A stretch of DNA of 20,360 nt from Dinochytrium kinnereticum (GCA_027604005.1 JADGJT010000054.1:64035-84394), one strand, 5' to 3'. Counted from the stretch's first letter, positions 9,030 through 19,034 are shown. Numbers and translations are program-made. Notes: generated by a model not told the origin, from the letters alone.

Positions 9030-11514
9030 CTACTCCCTATAAGTAAGCCTCTTGAGAGGGAACCTTTTCTGCGCAAACCTCCTCCCAAAGCCCAAGACCC
9101 CAATCCACTGGAACAGAACCAAAGCCACCAAGTTAGCAAAAGAAAGCACCAGCACCTGCCATCTAAACGCCATAGGCATAACATTGTGACCCGCAAAGCT
9201 ATGATAATTATCCGGCACACCCAGGAAACGAGTAGCGTACGAAGTCCCGCGTTCCCGGTTCAGAGCCTCCAAAGCCTCGGGGGTGCCGCAGTTGACATGG
9301 AAGAGACAGCTCATGGGGTTGGGATCGGCAAGTGTGATGAAGGAGAGGATAAAGACGATAGCGAGCCAGACGAGAATGAAGATCCAGTTTCGGAAGAAAC
9401 CCCGACGATAAGTGTGGCCAATGTTGTAGACAGCGGCGGCATGGATGATCTGGAAAGTCCCGATAATGCCGGTCACCTGAGAATCACAAGCGTTAGCGAC
9501 GACACTGAAGAAATAGGATGGGCGATAAAATATACTAACAGCTCCCTCGAAATTATCACCAAGCTCCCACCAACGGCGGACGTCAGCCTTTCGACCGTCA
9601 AACTCGTTGCAGCGGTACCATTCCTGGTTGAAGAGCATGACAACACCAAAGATCAAGAATAGGATATTGATAAATATCTGACCAACAACCGAGATTATGG
9701 TTTCCGGCCCTACACAAGGAGGTGGTTAGCAACAAAATAGAAGAGGTACGGAGCAAAGGGTAAGCCGTTGCACAGAAGGGCTGCAAATCATGCAACGGCC
9801 ACTCTTAGAGTGTGCAAAAAGCAGTTTAAAGGAGTAGAACCATCATACCAAGCAACCTAGCCGTGGGCCTCGTCTTTGCCAACCTAAGGGCCGGCCTCGC
9901 CATAGTCAAAGCCCAAGAAAGCGGTATAGTAGTTCCATCAATCAAAACCCACATAGCCTGACTCAAATTCACCGTAAAATAATACTGCACAAGTCCCAAG
10001 AAAGTCAACACCTCTCCATACATGATCAGATACTTGTAACTAGCAAACGAGATATCCAAAGAGCATCTAGCCTCCTTAAGGAGCTCAACGCAGGAATGGA
10101 CGGATCGGTTACGTGAGGAGAAGTGGGAGACAACCGAGGATTCGGCCTCTGAGAGGGCGATACCAGCATGTGAGGCTTTGAGGGCTCCGGCGTCGTTACC
10201 ACCGTCTCCACACATGGCGGTGACGGCGCGTTCCATGTGGAGGCGGACGCAGTTTACCTTGTCTTCCGGGGACATGCGGGCGAAAATGCGGGTATCTTTT
10301 TTGTATAGACGTCAAGAGAATAGGTCAGTCATTCTTTACTTCTCTTCCTTGTTTCCTTCAAAAAGCACACTCCGTTCTTCATTGAACCAACAAACTCACC
10401 GAGCAAAAGACCCCTTATCCTTCCATCATTCAGCAAAACATTAAAGGCTTTCCCGGTCATGGCAAGATCAACGGGCTTTCCACCATTACGAGAAGTGACA
10501 AGAAGACCCTCAAGAGCCTGCCACGAAACATCCGCGCCGGTCTCGATATTCCTCCAAGAAACTCCATTCTAACAAAACCACAAATAGAATGAAAAGGCAG
10601 GAAAAAAAAAGGGGGGGGGGGGTTTAGCAAAACTTTCAAACTAAACCGGGAGCCTGTAATAGAGCAATATCGCACCTTATCCGCATTCAAATCAGCCATA
10701 AGAATCATAGGATCCCCGGCCTCAGTGTGCCTTATCATCCCAGAAGCCTTTGCGATGAACACAGCAGTATCAGCATTATCTCCCGTGATCATGACAATCC
10801 TGCACCCTCCATCCCTCAGCTCATCCAAAGCGTCCGCAGTATCATGCTTCAACTCATTCCTAAACAAAACCAACCCAGCAAGACCAGCACCAGCCTCCAA
10901 CTCCTCCCTACTCATCTTCATGGCCTCATCCAAGCTAACATCGGCAGGAAGCTCCCGTCTGGCAAAGGCAAGCACGTAACATCCCTCCGAAGCATGGAAC
11001 CTCGCGACCCCCATAAAGTCTTCAGGAATGGAGGAGGCATCAGTCAGGTCCTTGATCTTCTCAAAGCTTCCCTTCATGTACACATGAAGACGTCCATCAA
11101 CAGGATCCCTCACCAAGACCGACATGTAAGCGTGGCTGTGGACAAACTCGAACCGTCGAACAATGTGAAGGTTACGATCTCCATTGGTAATAGGGTAAAC
11201 CATAGTTCCCTGGTCAGCCCCAGCCGGGGTATCGGCAGCAGAGGAGGCAGCGAGGGCGGCACCGGTAGCTCGGAACATCTCAACGTCGACAAAGTTTCCG
11301 ACGAGTTGTTTGCCGACCACAGAGACAGAATGGCAGGTTAGCATCGCTCGGCGGAGGTGGTCGGGGAACATGGTAAAATCTTGAAGGACGTTTTGAAAGG
11401 TTGCTGGACCGGACCCGTTGCGAGCAACGCCTTGGACTCCGAGAAAGTTTAGACCTTCCTTTGTCAAGGTTCCTAATGAAATGAAGAAGAAAGGAGAGGG
11501 AGAGAGAGGGAGAG

Positions 11515-11549
<35 letters not shown>

Positions 11550-14500
11550 CCCGGTCAGCGTTAGATCACACTAGAAATCATCCTGCAAAGGACATGATAA
11601 GTGAACATCAAACCCACCAGTCTTATCAAAGCAAAACACCTTGACCTTCCCGGCAAGCGTAATCCGATCCAAATCAACACACATGATCCCCTGCTTCGCA
11701 AGCCTCTCACTAGCAACGCTCTGTCCAATAACAAGCACAGCCGGCAACAAAGGCGAGAGCACCTGTGAGATGGTGAACATCCCATAAAACCATGAATCAA
11801 CGCCCTGAGTTCCAATCATCGCAATGCTCACACCAAGCATGATGATACCCCACAAGATCAGCGACGGGAAAACCACCTTCAAATGCTCCGTGAACACAAA
11901 CGATACAGCAGAGGGGTAAAGAATATCCTTCACAAGTCGACCCTTTGACGTCCTAGCACCAGTAGAGGTGACGATAGCAAGAACAGGAGCCCCACGTCTG
12001 GCAGGCTGAGTCTGCAAGACAAAACACCCCGCAAAGAGCGAGTTGCTCTTTGCAGCATCCTCCCCAGCCCTAAACAAAACCCCATCATCCTTCCCAACAG
12101 GAAACTTGACAACGGGCAAGGCCTCACCCGTCAAACTGGATTCATCGCAGACGGCACCCCCGTCAACGAGCACAGCGTCAACGGGAAGAACGTGCTCCGT
12201 TGAGGATTCAATCTCAATCACGTCTCCGGGGACGAGATCACGGGTGGATGCAACGGACCAGGTGGCGTTGCGGAGGACTCGTACGGTGCCGGTAAAGTTT
12301 GCCATGGACAGAACGCGTTTTTGAGCTTTGAGGAAGACGACAACTTTGACAATACCCGAGACGACGATGACGGTCGTCAGGACGATACCCATGTAGTAGT
12401 AGGCGTAGTAGCTGGATATTAAAAAAAAAGAGGAGAGTCGTGAATCTCAAAAAAGTCTGAAAAAGGACAGAAAACCGAGAACATTCCGCTGACAATCAAA
12501 AAGAATAGGTGAAAGATTGGGGTGGTCCCGATCCTCCACCCCCCCTTCCCCCCAAAAAAAAGCAAAAAAGTAAAAAAGCACCAAAACAAAACCCACAAAT
12601 GTACTTACTACCAAATCAACAAAAACATAAGCTGATAAACATAAAACACTCCCGAAAACTCCTTCCCAATCGCCGAAAAGAAAGTGTCCGCCGGAAACGC
12701 AATCGCATTCGGTCCAACCAATTCCAACCTATCCGCAGCCTCAGCCGACAATAATCCCCCAGCCTGACGATGAAGATCTCCGCAAGAGGGTCCAACCGTG
12801 CATGAAAAGGGTTCAAAGGTGCATGACCGATCGCTGTAGACGTATCGTACGCACTCGTGTTCAATGTAGCGACGGCCGGCGGTGGTATACTGGACGGGGA
12901 CGACGCTCACTTGGACTTCGCGGCTGTGTTCAGAGTGATGGTTGGTGGTTGTTTGTTTTGGTTTTGTTGTAGTTTTTTTTTTGAGGGGGTTGTGGTTGGG
13001 GGAAGATGGGTTTTGTTCGATTTTCCATGAGATGTGAATGGACGATAACAAAAAAGGTTAGTTGGGTTCGTCAATCTCAAAAGCTCTAGGATTCTTCATG
13101 AAGAAGAAGAAGAAAAAGAAGAACGATAAAGTAACAGCAATCCGCATCGGATTGACAACTCACCGCGTAAACTTTTTAACGGCAGCCTCCACCTTCCAGA
13201 TCCACTCAACAATAGCCCCCATGTTAGCCATATGAACAGCCTTCTCCTCCTTCTTCTCCACAATGACAAAAGAAGCCTGAGCAAGCGCCACCCTCATCCC
13301 AAAATAAGCCTTTGCCCTCTCCTGCCCTAACTTCAACCCAGTGAACCACAAGGTGACAATATGCCAGACAACAATAAACACGGTGGAGAGCAGATCGTGG
13401 TCATAAAAGATCATATCCGACTGCGCTCGGAACCCCAACCCCGCAAACACGGCATAGTAATCAAGGATAAGGATGAACATGAGCACGATCCACACTATCG
13501 AGATGACGGTCACAGTGGCGCCCGCCGCAGATCCAATCGGGTCAAAACGGTACCCCAAAAAGCGGAGGTTAAGGCTTAGAGATCGAGCTCTCCCCGTCGA
13601 AGAAGAGGAGCCTCCCTCCAATCCCCCCATATCGGTCAACTCAACCTCAGTGTCATTGGCGGTCTTCAAAAACGGAGCACCAGGCGCGCCAGACCCCTTC
13701 TTGCCAAAAGGTTCCGAAGAGGAAGGTGATCCAGAGGCAGCATAAGAGGAAGACCTTCCCGGCCCATCCTTGAAGGTCCGTTCACGAAGACGTTTGTAGA
13801 GCATATGTATTCCGAGGATGCCGAGCTCAAAGATGAGGATGGCGTAGGAGACCACGAATTCTGGGGCGAACAGGTTTGTGAATTGCCTCGAGGAAGGGGG
13901 GCGGAGACACTCTTTGGCGAAAAGGCGGGTGTCGTTGGGGGTTTTGGAGAAAGTGACTTGGAGGGCTTTGGCGCAGGTCTCTAGGAGGACAGTGTCGCCG
14001 TTCACGTCGTTGTTGCCATCACTAGCTTGGCGGTACATGGTCACGTCCACCCTGAAGGGCTAAAGAAAGATGAAAGGAGAGAGAGAAAATATATACGTTT
14101 AGCACATGGAAGAAAGGAAGAGGTCATTCCCTAAGACGAAGGCAAAAAAAATATAAAACAAAAAATGGAAAGGAAAGGATAGGAAAGGAGGAAAACGATC
14201 AACATCCAAAGGCCCCCAGTCAACAAAAAAACCCCCAAAACCAAAACCAAAAAAGAACAAAAAACAAAAACAAAGCCAAGACCAACAACAAACCAAAAGA
14301 AACTCACCGTGGTAAGGCAAGGAAAATAAGCATCCCCCCCAGCCGGATCCGTCTGCAACCCCGGGAAATACCCATTCTGACACTGACAAATTGCGCTCGT
14401 CACCCCCGAGCAGCTGGACCGACACGTCCCATCCTTACACCAAACCTGTCCATTGGGGCACGACGGCCTCACAGGGGCCGGGCAGAACGCAATATTCGTG

Positions 14501-14760
14501 GTGCAGAGCACGGGGCAGGCGACTCCTCGTCGAACAGGGGCAAGGCATTCCGTGCCGTTCAGGTATTTGGAGTTGGCTTAACAGGAGAAGAAGGATTAGG
14601 GTTGTAAAGTGGATTTGCTTTCTTCTGACGGGGTGAACTTACGAGTGTGGAGGAAGGGATTGGCGTCAACGGTGACAGTAAGGCAGACGAGAACGGTAAA
14701 AGCCAACCCTGCCGCGAGAGATCTCAAGCCTGGTGGCGATGGCATCCTCCTCTCCGTCAT
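9030..14760 (-). CDS. P5B-type ATPase with secreted-type N-terminus and Cys-rich ectodomain, 1,473 aa, ten exons
   Basis: Exons in reading order: 14760-14643, 14576-14308, 14059-13164, 12923-12609, 12411-11618, 11472-10676, 10568-10400, 10295-9849, 9709-9540, 9476-9030 (4,422 nt, all phases join). The core is a P5 ATPase: PGD (594-596), TGEA actuator loop (627-630), M4 motif SPLLP (752-756), DKTGTLT with phosphorylated Asp795, nucleotide-site KGSFE (931-935), TGDN (1027-1030), GDGGND (1149-1154), then the C-terminal spans. P5B relatives (ATP13A2, yeast Ypk9) move polyamines or cations at lysosome/vacuole membranes. Unusual parts: a hydrophobic signal-like stretch (~12-34), then 13 cysteines at 50-180 with sequons N46GT and N171DT, a span at ~195-218, a Ser-rich loop and spans at ~310-332 and ~352-370, all before the normal M1/M2 region (~513-560). 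N-out plus three spans puts the actuator domain in the cytosol, so the topology is consistent. Departures from family: SPLLP for PPxLP, KGSFE for KG(A/S)PE. The start is the ATG at 14,760; the triplet at 14,778 is GTG. Family assignment is very strong; substrate and compartment are inferred. Confidence 0.9.
9477..9539 (-). other. 63-nt in-frame, stop-free intron in the ATPase gene
   Basis: A GTTAGT donor, a CTAAC branch-like motif (in CGCTAACG) and a TTCTCAG acceptor frame 63 nt, exactly 21 codons without a stop. Removal joins NFEGA to VTGIIG, the form expected in the M9-M10 part of P5B pumps. Retention would insert 21 residues containing Cys and Tyr/Phe next to a membrane span. I take it as spliced. 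Confidence 0.7.
10602..10622. repeat. A9-G12 homopolymer pair (C12-T9 in sense) in ATPase intron 6
   Basis: Nine A followed by twelve G on the + strand lie in the intron 10,675-10,569. Read on the coding strand this is a C12T9 pyrimidine tract about 30 nt before the acceptor. Confidence 0.9.
11492..11545. repeat. (GA)n microsatellite in ATPase intron 5
   Basis: About 54 bp of almost pure GA on the + strand lie inside the intron 11,617-11,473. On the coding strand it is a (CT)n tract ending about 20 nt before the acceptor, so it probably serves as the polypyrimidine tract. Confidence 0.9.
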
Positions 14761-14934
14761 AATGGTGGCGGTGAACACGATCGTCGAGAGGTTTCTTCAA
14801 TTCCAGAGAGAGAGAAACAGGTGCTTTGTAGAGAAATAAAGAAAGGAGAAGGAAAAAAACGAGGACGAGTTAGAACGTTTTGAATGCGCCCAATCTTCTC
14901 CATGCAGATGAACGGGACACTCTCGCAAACTGAT

Positions 14935-14954
14935 CCCATCCCATCCCATCCCAT
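14935..14954. repeat. (CCCAT)x4 pentanucleotide repeat
   Basis: Four perfect CCCAT units lie about 175 bp upstream of the ATPase start codon. This is probably a simple microsatellite in the promoter or 5' UTR. Confidence 0.9.
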
Positions 14955-15360
14955 CGCCCTCCTCAATGGGAGACATTTTGCTTCTACTCAACATCCCTTC
15001 CTTCCCATTGTAGCCACCGCGTCGCTCCCCTCCCAGAAACACCGCATCTCCCAGCAACACACCCCCGCTCCCCCCAGCATTCGCCAGAACCAACCCCCGT
15101 TCCGCATCCAAACCACAGAGAAAACACCACCGCATCCACCGACCGGCACACATCCTCCCCATCACCCGCCCCCAGAGCGAGATCGCGGCGGCAGGTGGAG
15201 GGGACGGACGGGGGAAGGGAGCGATGGGGGAAGAGCAGCGACGGAGATGATGGCCTTCCTTACCCCTCCAACCAACTGTGTGGCAGCAGCCTTTAAATTT
15301 TTGGGAAGGTTGCAATGGCTGGCCGCACTCACCTTCACCCCACAGCGGAGACACGCCGAC

Positions 15361-15388
15361 GACGAGCGACGAGCGACAAGCGACGAGC
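15361..15388. repeat. (GACGAGC)x4 heptanucleotide repeat
   Basis: Four consecutive 7-mers, the third with one change (GACAAGC), preceded by GAC and followed by GAG. They lie about 600 bp upstream of the ATPase start. Possibly a factor-binding array, possibly simple replication slippage. Confidence 0.85.
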
Positions 15389-15509
15389 GAGAGGGGGGAA
15401 GGGGAAGGGGAGGATGCGTGAGGGATTCAAGGGCGTGAGGGCGTTCGAGGCAGAGATTTGTGCGGGTTGGGCGTTAGGGTGAGGACGCAGGCCCTATCAC
15501 GGCGTGCGG

Positions 15510-15526
15510 CCAATCAGAGCGCTCTG
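15510..15526. promoter_or_regulatory. CCAAT box overlapping a 12-bp palindrome
   Basis: CCAATCAG at 15,510-15,517 overlaps the perfect palindrome CAGAGCGCTCTG at 15,515-15,526. CCAAT boxes bind the HAP/NF-Y complex in fungi. It is 750 bp upstream of the ATPase start and downstream of the TMEM120 stop, so its target is uncertain. Confidence 0.3.
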
Positions 15527-15805
15527 CAAGACACAACACCAACCTTCATCAGTCTTCAACCTCAAAAGTCGCGGCAAGAACCTTTTCTCTCTCTGCGCTG
15601 CGCTGCGATGCGCTAAAGAAAAAAAAAAGCAGACAGCAACGCGCTCCTCTCCTGTCCACACGCGTTCGAGTCTGCGAGGTGCCGACCTGCCTCTCTCTGC
15701 ACACAAGCTTGAATTCCCCCATTGCGGGCCCTTCCCTCCCACATTGAAATGACTTTACAGAGAACAACAGGCAGGGGCAAGACGAAACCTGATGAAGTCT
15801 TTGCT

Positions 15806-15811
15806 TTTATT
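15806..15811 (-). terminator. Probable poly(A) signal of the TMEM120 homologue
   Basis: AATAAA on the - strand lies about 160 bp downstream of the TGA at 15,972-15,970. Confidence 0.45.
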
Positions 15812-15855
15812 TCCAGCACACACCCTCCCTCCCACCCCCCCGCAAAAAAAACACA

Positions 15856-15916
15856 CGCACGCACGCACGCATCGCAAGCAACACCACCACGCGCCCTTAC
15901 CAACCAACCAACCAAC
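15856..15916. repeat. CGCA and ACCA short tandem repeats in a 3' flank
   Basis: Two tetranucleotide runs, (CGCA)n at about 15,856-15,870 and (ACCA)n at about 15,899-15,916, sit in the 3' flank of the TMEM120 homologue. No function is evident. Confidence 0.8.
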
Positions 15917-15969
15917 AATAATGAAAAAAAAATATATAAAAGAAAAAACAAAAAAACTATCATCCAACC

Positions 15970-16745
15970 TCACTCCTCCCCTCCACCACCCCTCCTCCTA
16001 ACCCCCTCCCCAACAACAGCCTCAACAACACTCCCAGGCGACTTCCCGCCCCCTCTCCCATGCAAAGTCCCAACGCCTCCACTCCCGCCCGCAACCTCCC
16101 CCGTCATCCCCGCAAGAAGCGGGGCCGAATGCGTCCGCTTGGCACCAGACGACGCCGTAGCCGAGAAGAACAGCGGCGAAGAGGTGTTGGGGCTGAGTGA
16201 CCCTGAGGGGGTGAGAGCGCCCGATGAGTGGATGGGACGGGGAAGAGGGGGAGAGGTGGTTTTTCGACGTTTGGAGAGGAAGGTGCGCAGGGTTGTGATC
16301 ATGTTGCCGGCGCCAAGGAGGGCAAAGAGGACGGCGGTGGCGAGGACCTGAAGATTCGCCAGGCATGGCAGTTTTCAGGGGGATGGAGTTGGGATCAGGC
16401 CATGAGAAGAGACCCGTGTCGTTTGGTTGGTTGGTAAATGGTTAGTATTGAACAGCGAGTGCGATTGAGAAAGAACAAAAAACACACAAAAAAAAAGGAA
16501 ACAAGAGATAGTAAAAGCAAAAGGAGCCCGCGACGCGAAACGAACCGATCCACCAACAAACAAAAAAAAAAGTAATGAAAGAATGAAAGAAACGAGAGAA
16601 TGACCAAAAAAAAAAAAAAAAAAAAGAAGAAAAGAAGAAAAGAAAAGAAAAAGATGACCTAAACAACCAGCACTCCATAAAACGAAACCACAAAACCACG
16701 AAAAGAAAATTAAAAGAAAAGGAAAAGAAAAGAAAGGATAAAAAA

Positions 16746-16776
<31 letters not shown>

Positions 16777-18767
16777 ACACCCACATGCCACTCCCTTACC
16801 CCCCCAACCCAAACCCCCCAAAGAAACCACGCATTGTACACCTGCCAAATCTGCGCAAACACCAAAAACGGCACAAGCACCAACAACTCCCTCTCAATCC
16901 GATCCATATGCGCACCATCCCCAGACACCGTGTCCATGGGGGCAGCCATGTCCATCGCCACCAGCACATACAGACGTTTGCGTTGGTACCGAAATTGGAG
17001 GTACTGAACCGCACCGAGGTAGGAGGAGAACATGAGGAAGGTGTGGCGGAAGAGGAGGAAGGAGGGGGAGGAGAGCCAGATCTGGATTGTGATTTTTGGT
17101 TATGTGTGGGAGGAGGGGAGAGGAAGGGGGGGGGGTTGTTAGAACCTTATCTTTTTTGGTAGTGGTGTTGAGAGATACGGTTTCAATCGTTTGGAGCTAA
17201 ACACCCAACAGGTGAATAAAAATTCCAAAATGAAACAGAACGAACCGACAAAAACAAACCAAACCAAAACCATAAAAATAAATAAATAAAAAAAAAACAA
17301 CCCCATTCAAAACGACTCCCACACCACAAACTCACAATCAAAATCCCGGTGCACACAATACTCAAATAATGATGCAAAAACCACCAAAACCGAATCCGAC
17401 TCCCATTCACCACCAAAATATGTTCCCTCAACGTCACCGTCGAATAATAATAAATCAACGTGAACAAAAACGCCGCATCCACAGCACTCGTCGCAGCAGG
17501 CCAGGTCTCCGGTGTCATCGAAAGGCAAAGAGCAGACATCAAAAGTCCAATCACCGTAAGTGTGAGCTTGAACTGCTCCACCTCCTTTTTGTATTGGAGG
17601 CGCTGGGAGAGGGGGCGGAGGGTTGTTGGAGCTGACGGGCCGAGGGCGAGGCGGAGGATGAGTCTGGTTTTGTTTAGTTGTTTTGTTTTTGTTTTTGTTT
17701 TTTTGTTTTTTGGAAGGAAGAAGCATGAAGGGGGTGGGGTGGGGTGGATAAAGAGTGATAGGGAGGTTCGCAGGGTTTCAAGAAAAAACGTTAGGTTGGT
17801 AAGATGAAAAAATAAACGAGAAATTTGGGCGGGGACAAAGACCAAACGTCAGGTAGATAGGGTTAGAGAGTGATCGGAAGGTTCGCAGGGTTAAAAATAA
17901 TGAACGTCAAGTTGTTAGGATGAGAAAATAAACGGAGAGGTAAGGTGGACGATGAAAAAACTAACCAAAAGTATAGCAGGGGTGGACCCGTTCAAAACAA
18001 CAAGAATGAAAAAAGAAAAAAAACAGGCAACATAAACAACAACCACCAAACACTCACTAAACTCCACCAAAAAAACAAAACACCACAACCCCCACAACAC
18101 ACCACCCACAGAAAAAAGAAAAAGAAAAACACTCACTTTGCAGGCCTAGGCAACGCCACCTCAACCCTCTCCATCCGTCTTCTAATCCCACTCGCAACCT
18201 CATCAACCTCCTTCCCCCCCGCAAATCCCCTCACAAGCCTCAGATACTCCTCCACGGCCCTCCGTTTCTCCTTCAACTCCTTCAGACAGGCCGTCTCCTC
18301 GGCCTGGACTTGGGTTGCCAGCGCATTGTAATGGGATGCACGGGACTACGGTGAACGAAGTGATGGGGGGAGTGGTTAGTTTCGTTTTTTTTTCTTTATC
18401 GGGGGTAGGGGAGATAGGGGTTGGGGTTGGACAACAACTGTTTGTTGTTGTTTTTGGAGGAGGCTCCTCCAACACAACACCTCCAAAGACGCAGCAATCG
18501 AGTAAAGAAGACGCAGGGAAAAGTCACTTCCCCCTCTTCTACCCCCGAACCCAAAAAAACTAACTAAACCAAAGAAAACAAGAGGAAAGCAACCGCCTTT
18601 CCCACCTCCAAAGCCTTCACGTCCCCCAACAACCCCCTCCCAACCTCCACAAGTCTCTCCCTCTCCCTCATCCGCTCGCCATCCCTCGTCTCAACATCAG
18701 CAGCTGCAGGGGAGGGCGGCAGCGGCGGTGTGGTGGTGATGAGGGGGGGGGGTGGGGTATCGGTCAT
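15970..18767 (-). CDS. TMEM120/TMPIT-family membrane protein, 457 aa, five exons
   Basis: Exons: 18767-18606, 18345-18137, 17663-17336, 17081-16785, 16347-15970 (1,374 nt, phases join). The start is the ATG at 18,767 (MTDTPPPP). The N-terminal part (~25-115) is charged and coiled-coil-like with many E/K/R, as in animal TMEM120. A LPRPAK/LILRLALG junction follows, then the membrane part. The family hallmarks are clear: YYYSTVTLREHIL, then VNGSRI and WWFLHHY at residues ~195-223, later FAQIWQVYNAW and, across the last intron, EWH|VLATAVLF and GNMITTLRTF. TMEM120A is an endoplasmic reticulum/nuclear-envelope six-span protein with an ELOVL-like fold that binds coenzyme A, and the WWxxHHY block lies at that pocket. 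The role in fungi is unknown to me. Animal homologues have about 340 residues; here an extra C-terminal tail of ~100 residues rich in Ser, Pro and Gly is added. Same strand as the ATPase gene downstream. Confidence 0.85.
16606..16625. repeat. A20 tract (T20 in sense) in the last TMEM120 intron
   Basis: Twenty A on the + strand lie inside the intron 16,784-16,348. The transcript therefore has a U20 run within a generally T-rich intron. Confidence 0.9.
16752..16776. repeat. (AG)n microsatellite beside a 5' splice site
   Basis: About 25 bp of AG repeat begin only ~8 nt inside the last TMEM120 intron. In sense it is (CT)n immediately after the GTGGGTGT donor. Confidence 0.9.
17752..17940. repeat. 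Two-copy diverged direct repeat inside TMEM120 intron 2
   Basis: Copy one, 17,752-17,820, and copy two, 17,867-17,940, share AGAGTGAT, GGTTCGCAGGGTT, an AACGT-AGGT/AAGTT-type block and GATGA(A/G)AAAATAAACG in the same order, with a period of about 115 bp. A further AACGTCAGGTAGATAG block between them (about 17,845-17,860) looks like a third partial copy. The repeat lies wholly inside the intron 18,136-17,664, the longest intron in the window. Confidence 0.7.
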
Positions 18768-19034
18768 GGATCGCTGGGGTTGATGCTTGGGGATGAAAAT
18801 TCTTTCGTTTTGGGGTGAGCGAAAGGTTGAAATGTCGCATCAGCCTGGCGAAGGGTTGGTAGTGATGGCGATGCTTGAGGGCAATGGCGAGGGGGTTGCT
18901 CGTGCATGGGAGGTTTATTCCTTTCTTTCCTCTTCCCTCCCCCCATTGCTTTTTTTCCTTTTTTTTTTACCTTTTTTCTTCGCGTTTTTCCCGCTTCCGG
19001 CTCTACTTCTGCGTTGTTGCTGGTTTAGTTTAGT
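18768..19034. promoter_or_regulatory. Upstream region of the TMEM120 homologue
   Basis: This stretch of about 270 bp lies upstream of the start codon at 18,767. It is T- and C-rich on the + strand near 18,915-19,000. I see no TATA box or clear operator, and no gene. Confidence 0.35.

Larger units (their letters stand above)
14761..15969. other. 1.2 kb region upstream of the ATPase and downstream of the TMEM120 gene
   Basis: It holds the promoter and 5' UTR of the ATPase and the 3' flank of the TMEM120 homologue. Short tandem repeats (CCCAT x4, GACGAGC x4, CACG and ACCA runs), a CCAAT box and a 12-bp palindrome are listed separately. The 184-codon + frame at 14,884-15,438 is Pro/Arg/His-rich with no domain; I regard it as chance in GC-rich sequence. 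Confidence 0.5.

Noticed and set aside
11492..11545. GA-rich tract as a CRISPR or structured repeat
   Set aside because: Plain dinucleotide microsatellite with no unique spacers; it lies within an intron.
14144..14511. Cys-rich N-terminal exons as a separate secreted protein gene
   Set aside because: The open frame does run past the donor at 14,307, but the phases, donor and acceptor join cleanly to the exon at 14,059, and the read-through translates T-rich intron sequence. Fusion is the simpler reading; cDNA should confirm it.
14884..15438. 184-codon + frame upstream of the ATPase
   Set aside because: Low-complexity Pro/His/Arg translation that includes the CCCAT and GACGAGC repeats; no domain and no codon pattern like the neighbouring genes.
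15664..15672. GTTCGAGTC, a match to the tRNA B-box consensus
   Set aside because: No A-box at the right distance, and the flanking bases do not form a T-arm or acceptor stem.
15722..16351. 209-codon + frame
   Set aside because: It is the antisense shadow of the last TMEM120 exon and its 3' flank.
16395..16848. Hydrophobic 114-157-codon - frames rich in Phe/Leu/Ser
   Set aside because: These are translations of T/C-rich intron 4 of the TMEM120 gene running on from the exon; splicing at 16,785/16,347 restores the family's EW-VL junction.
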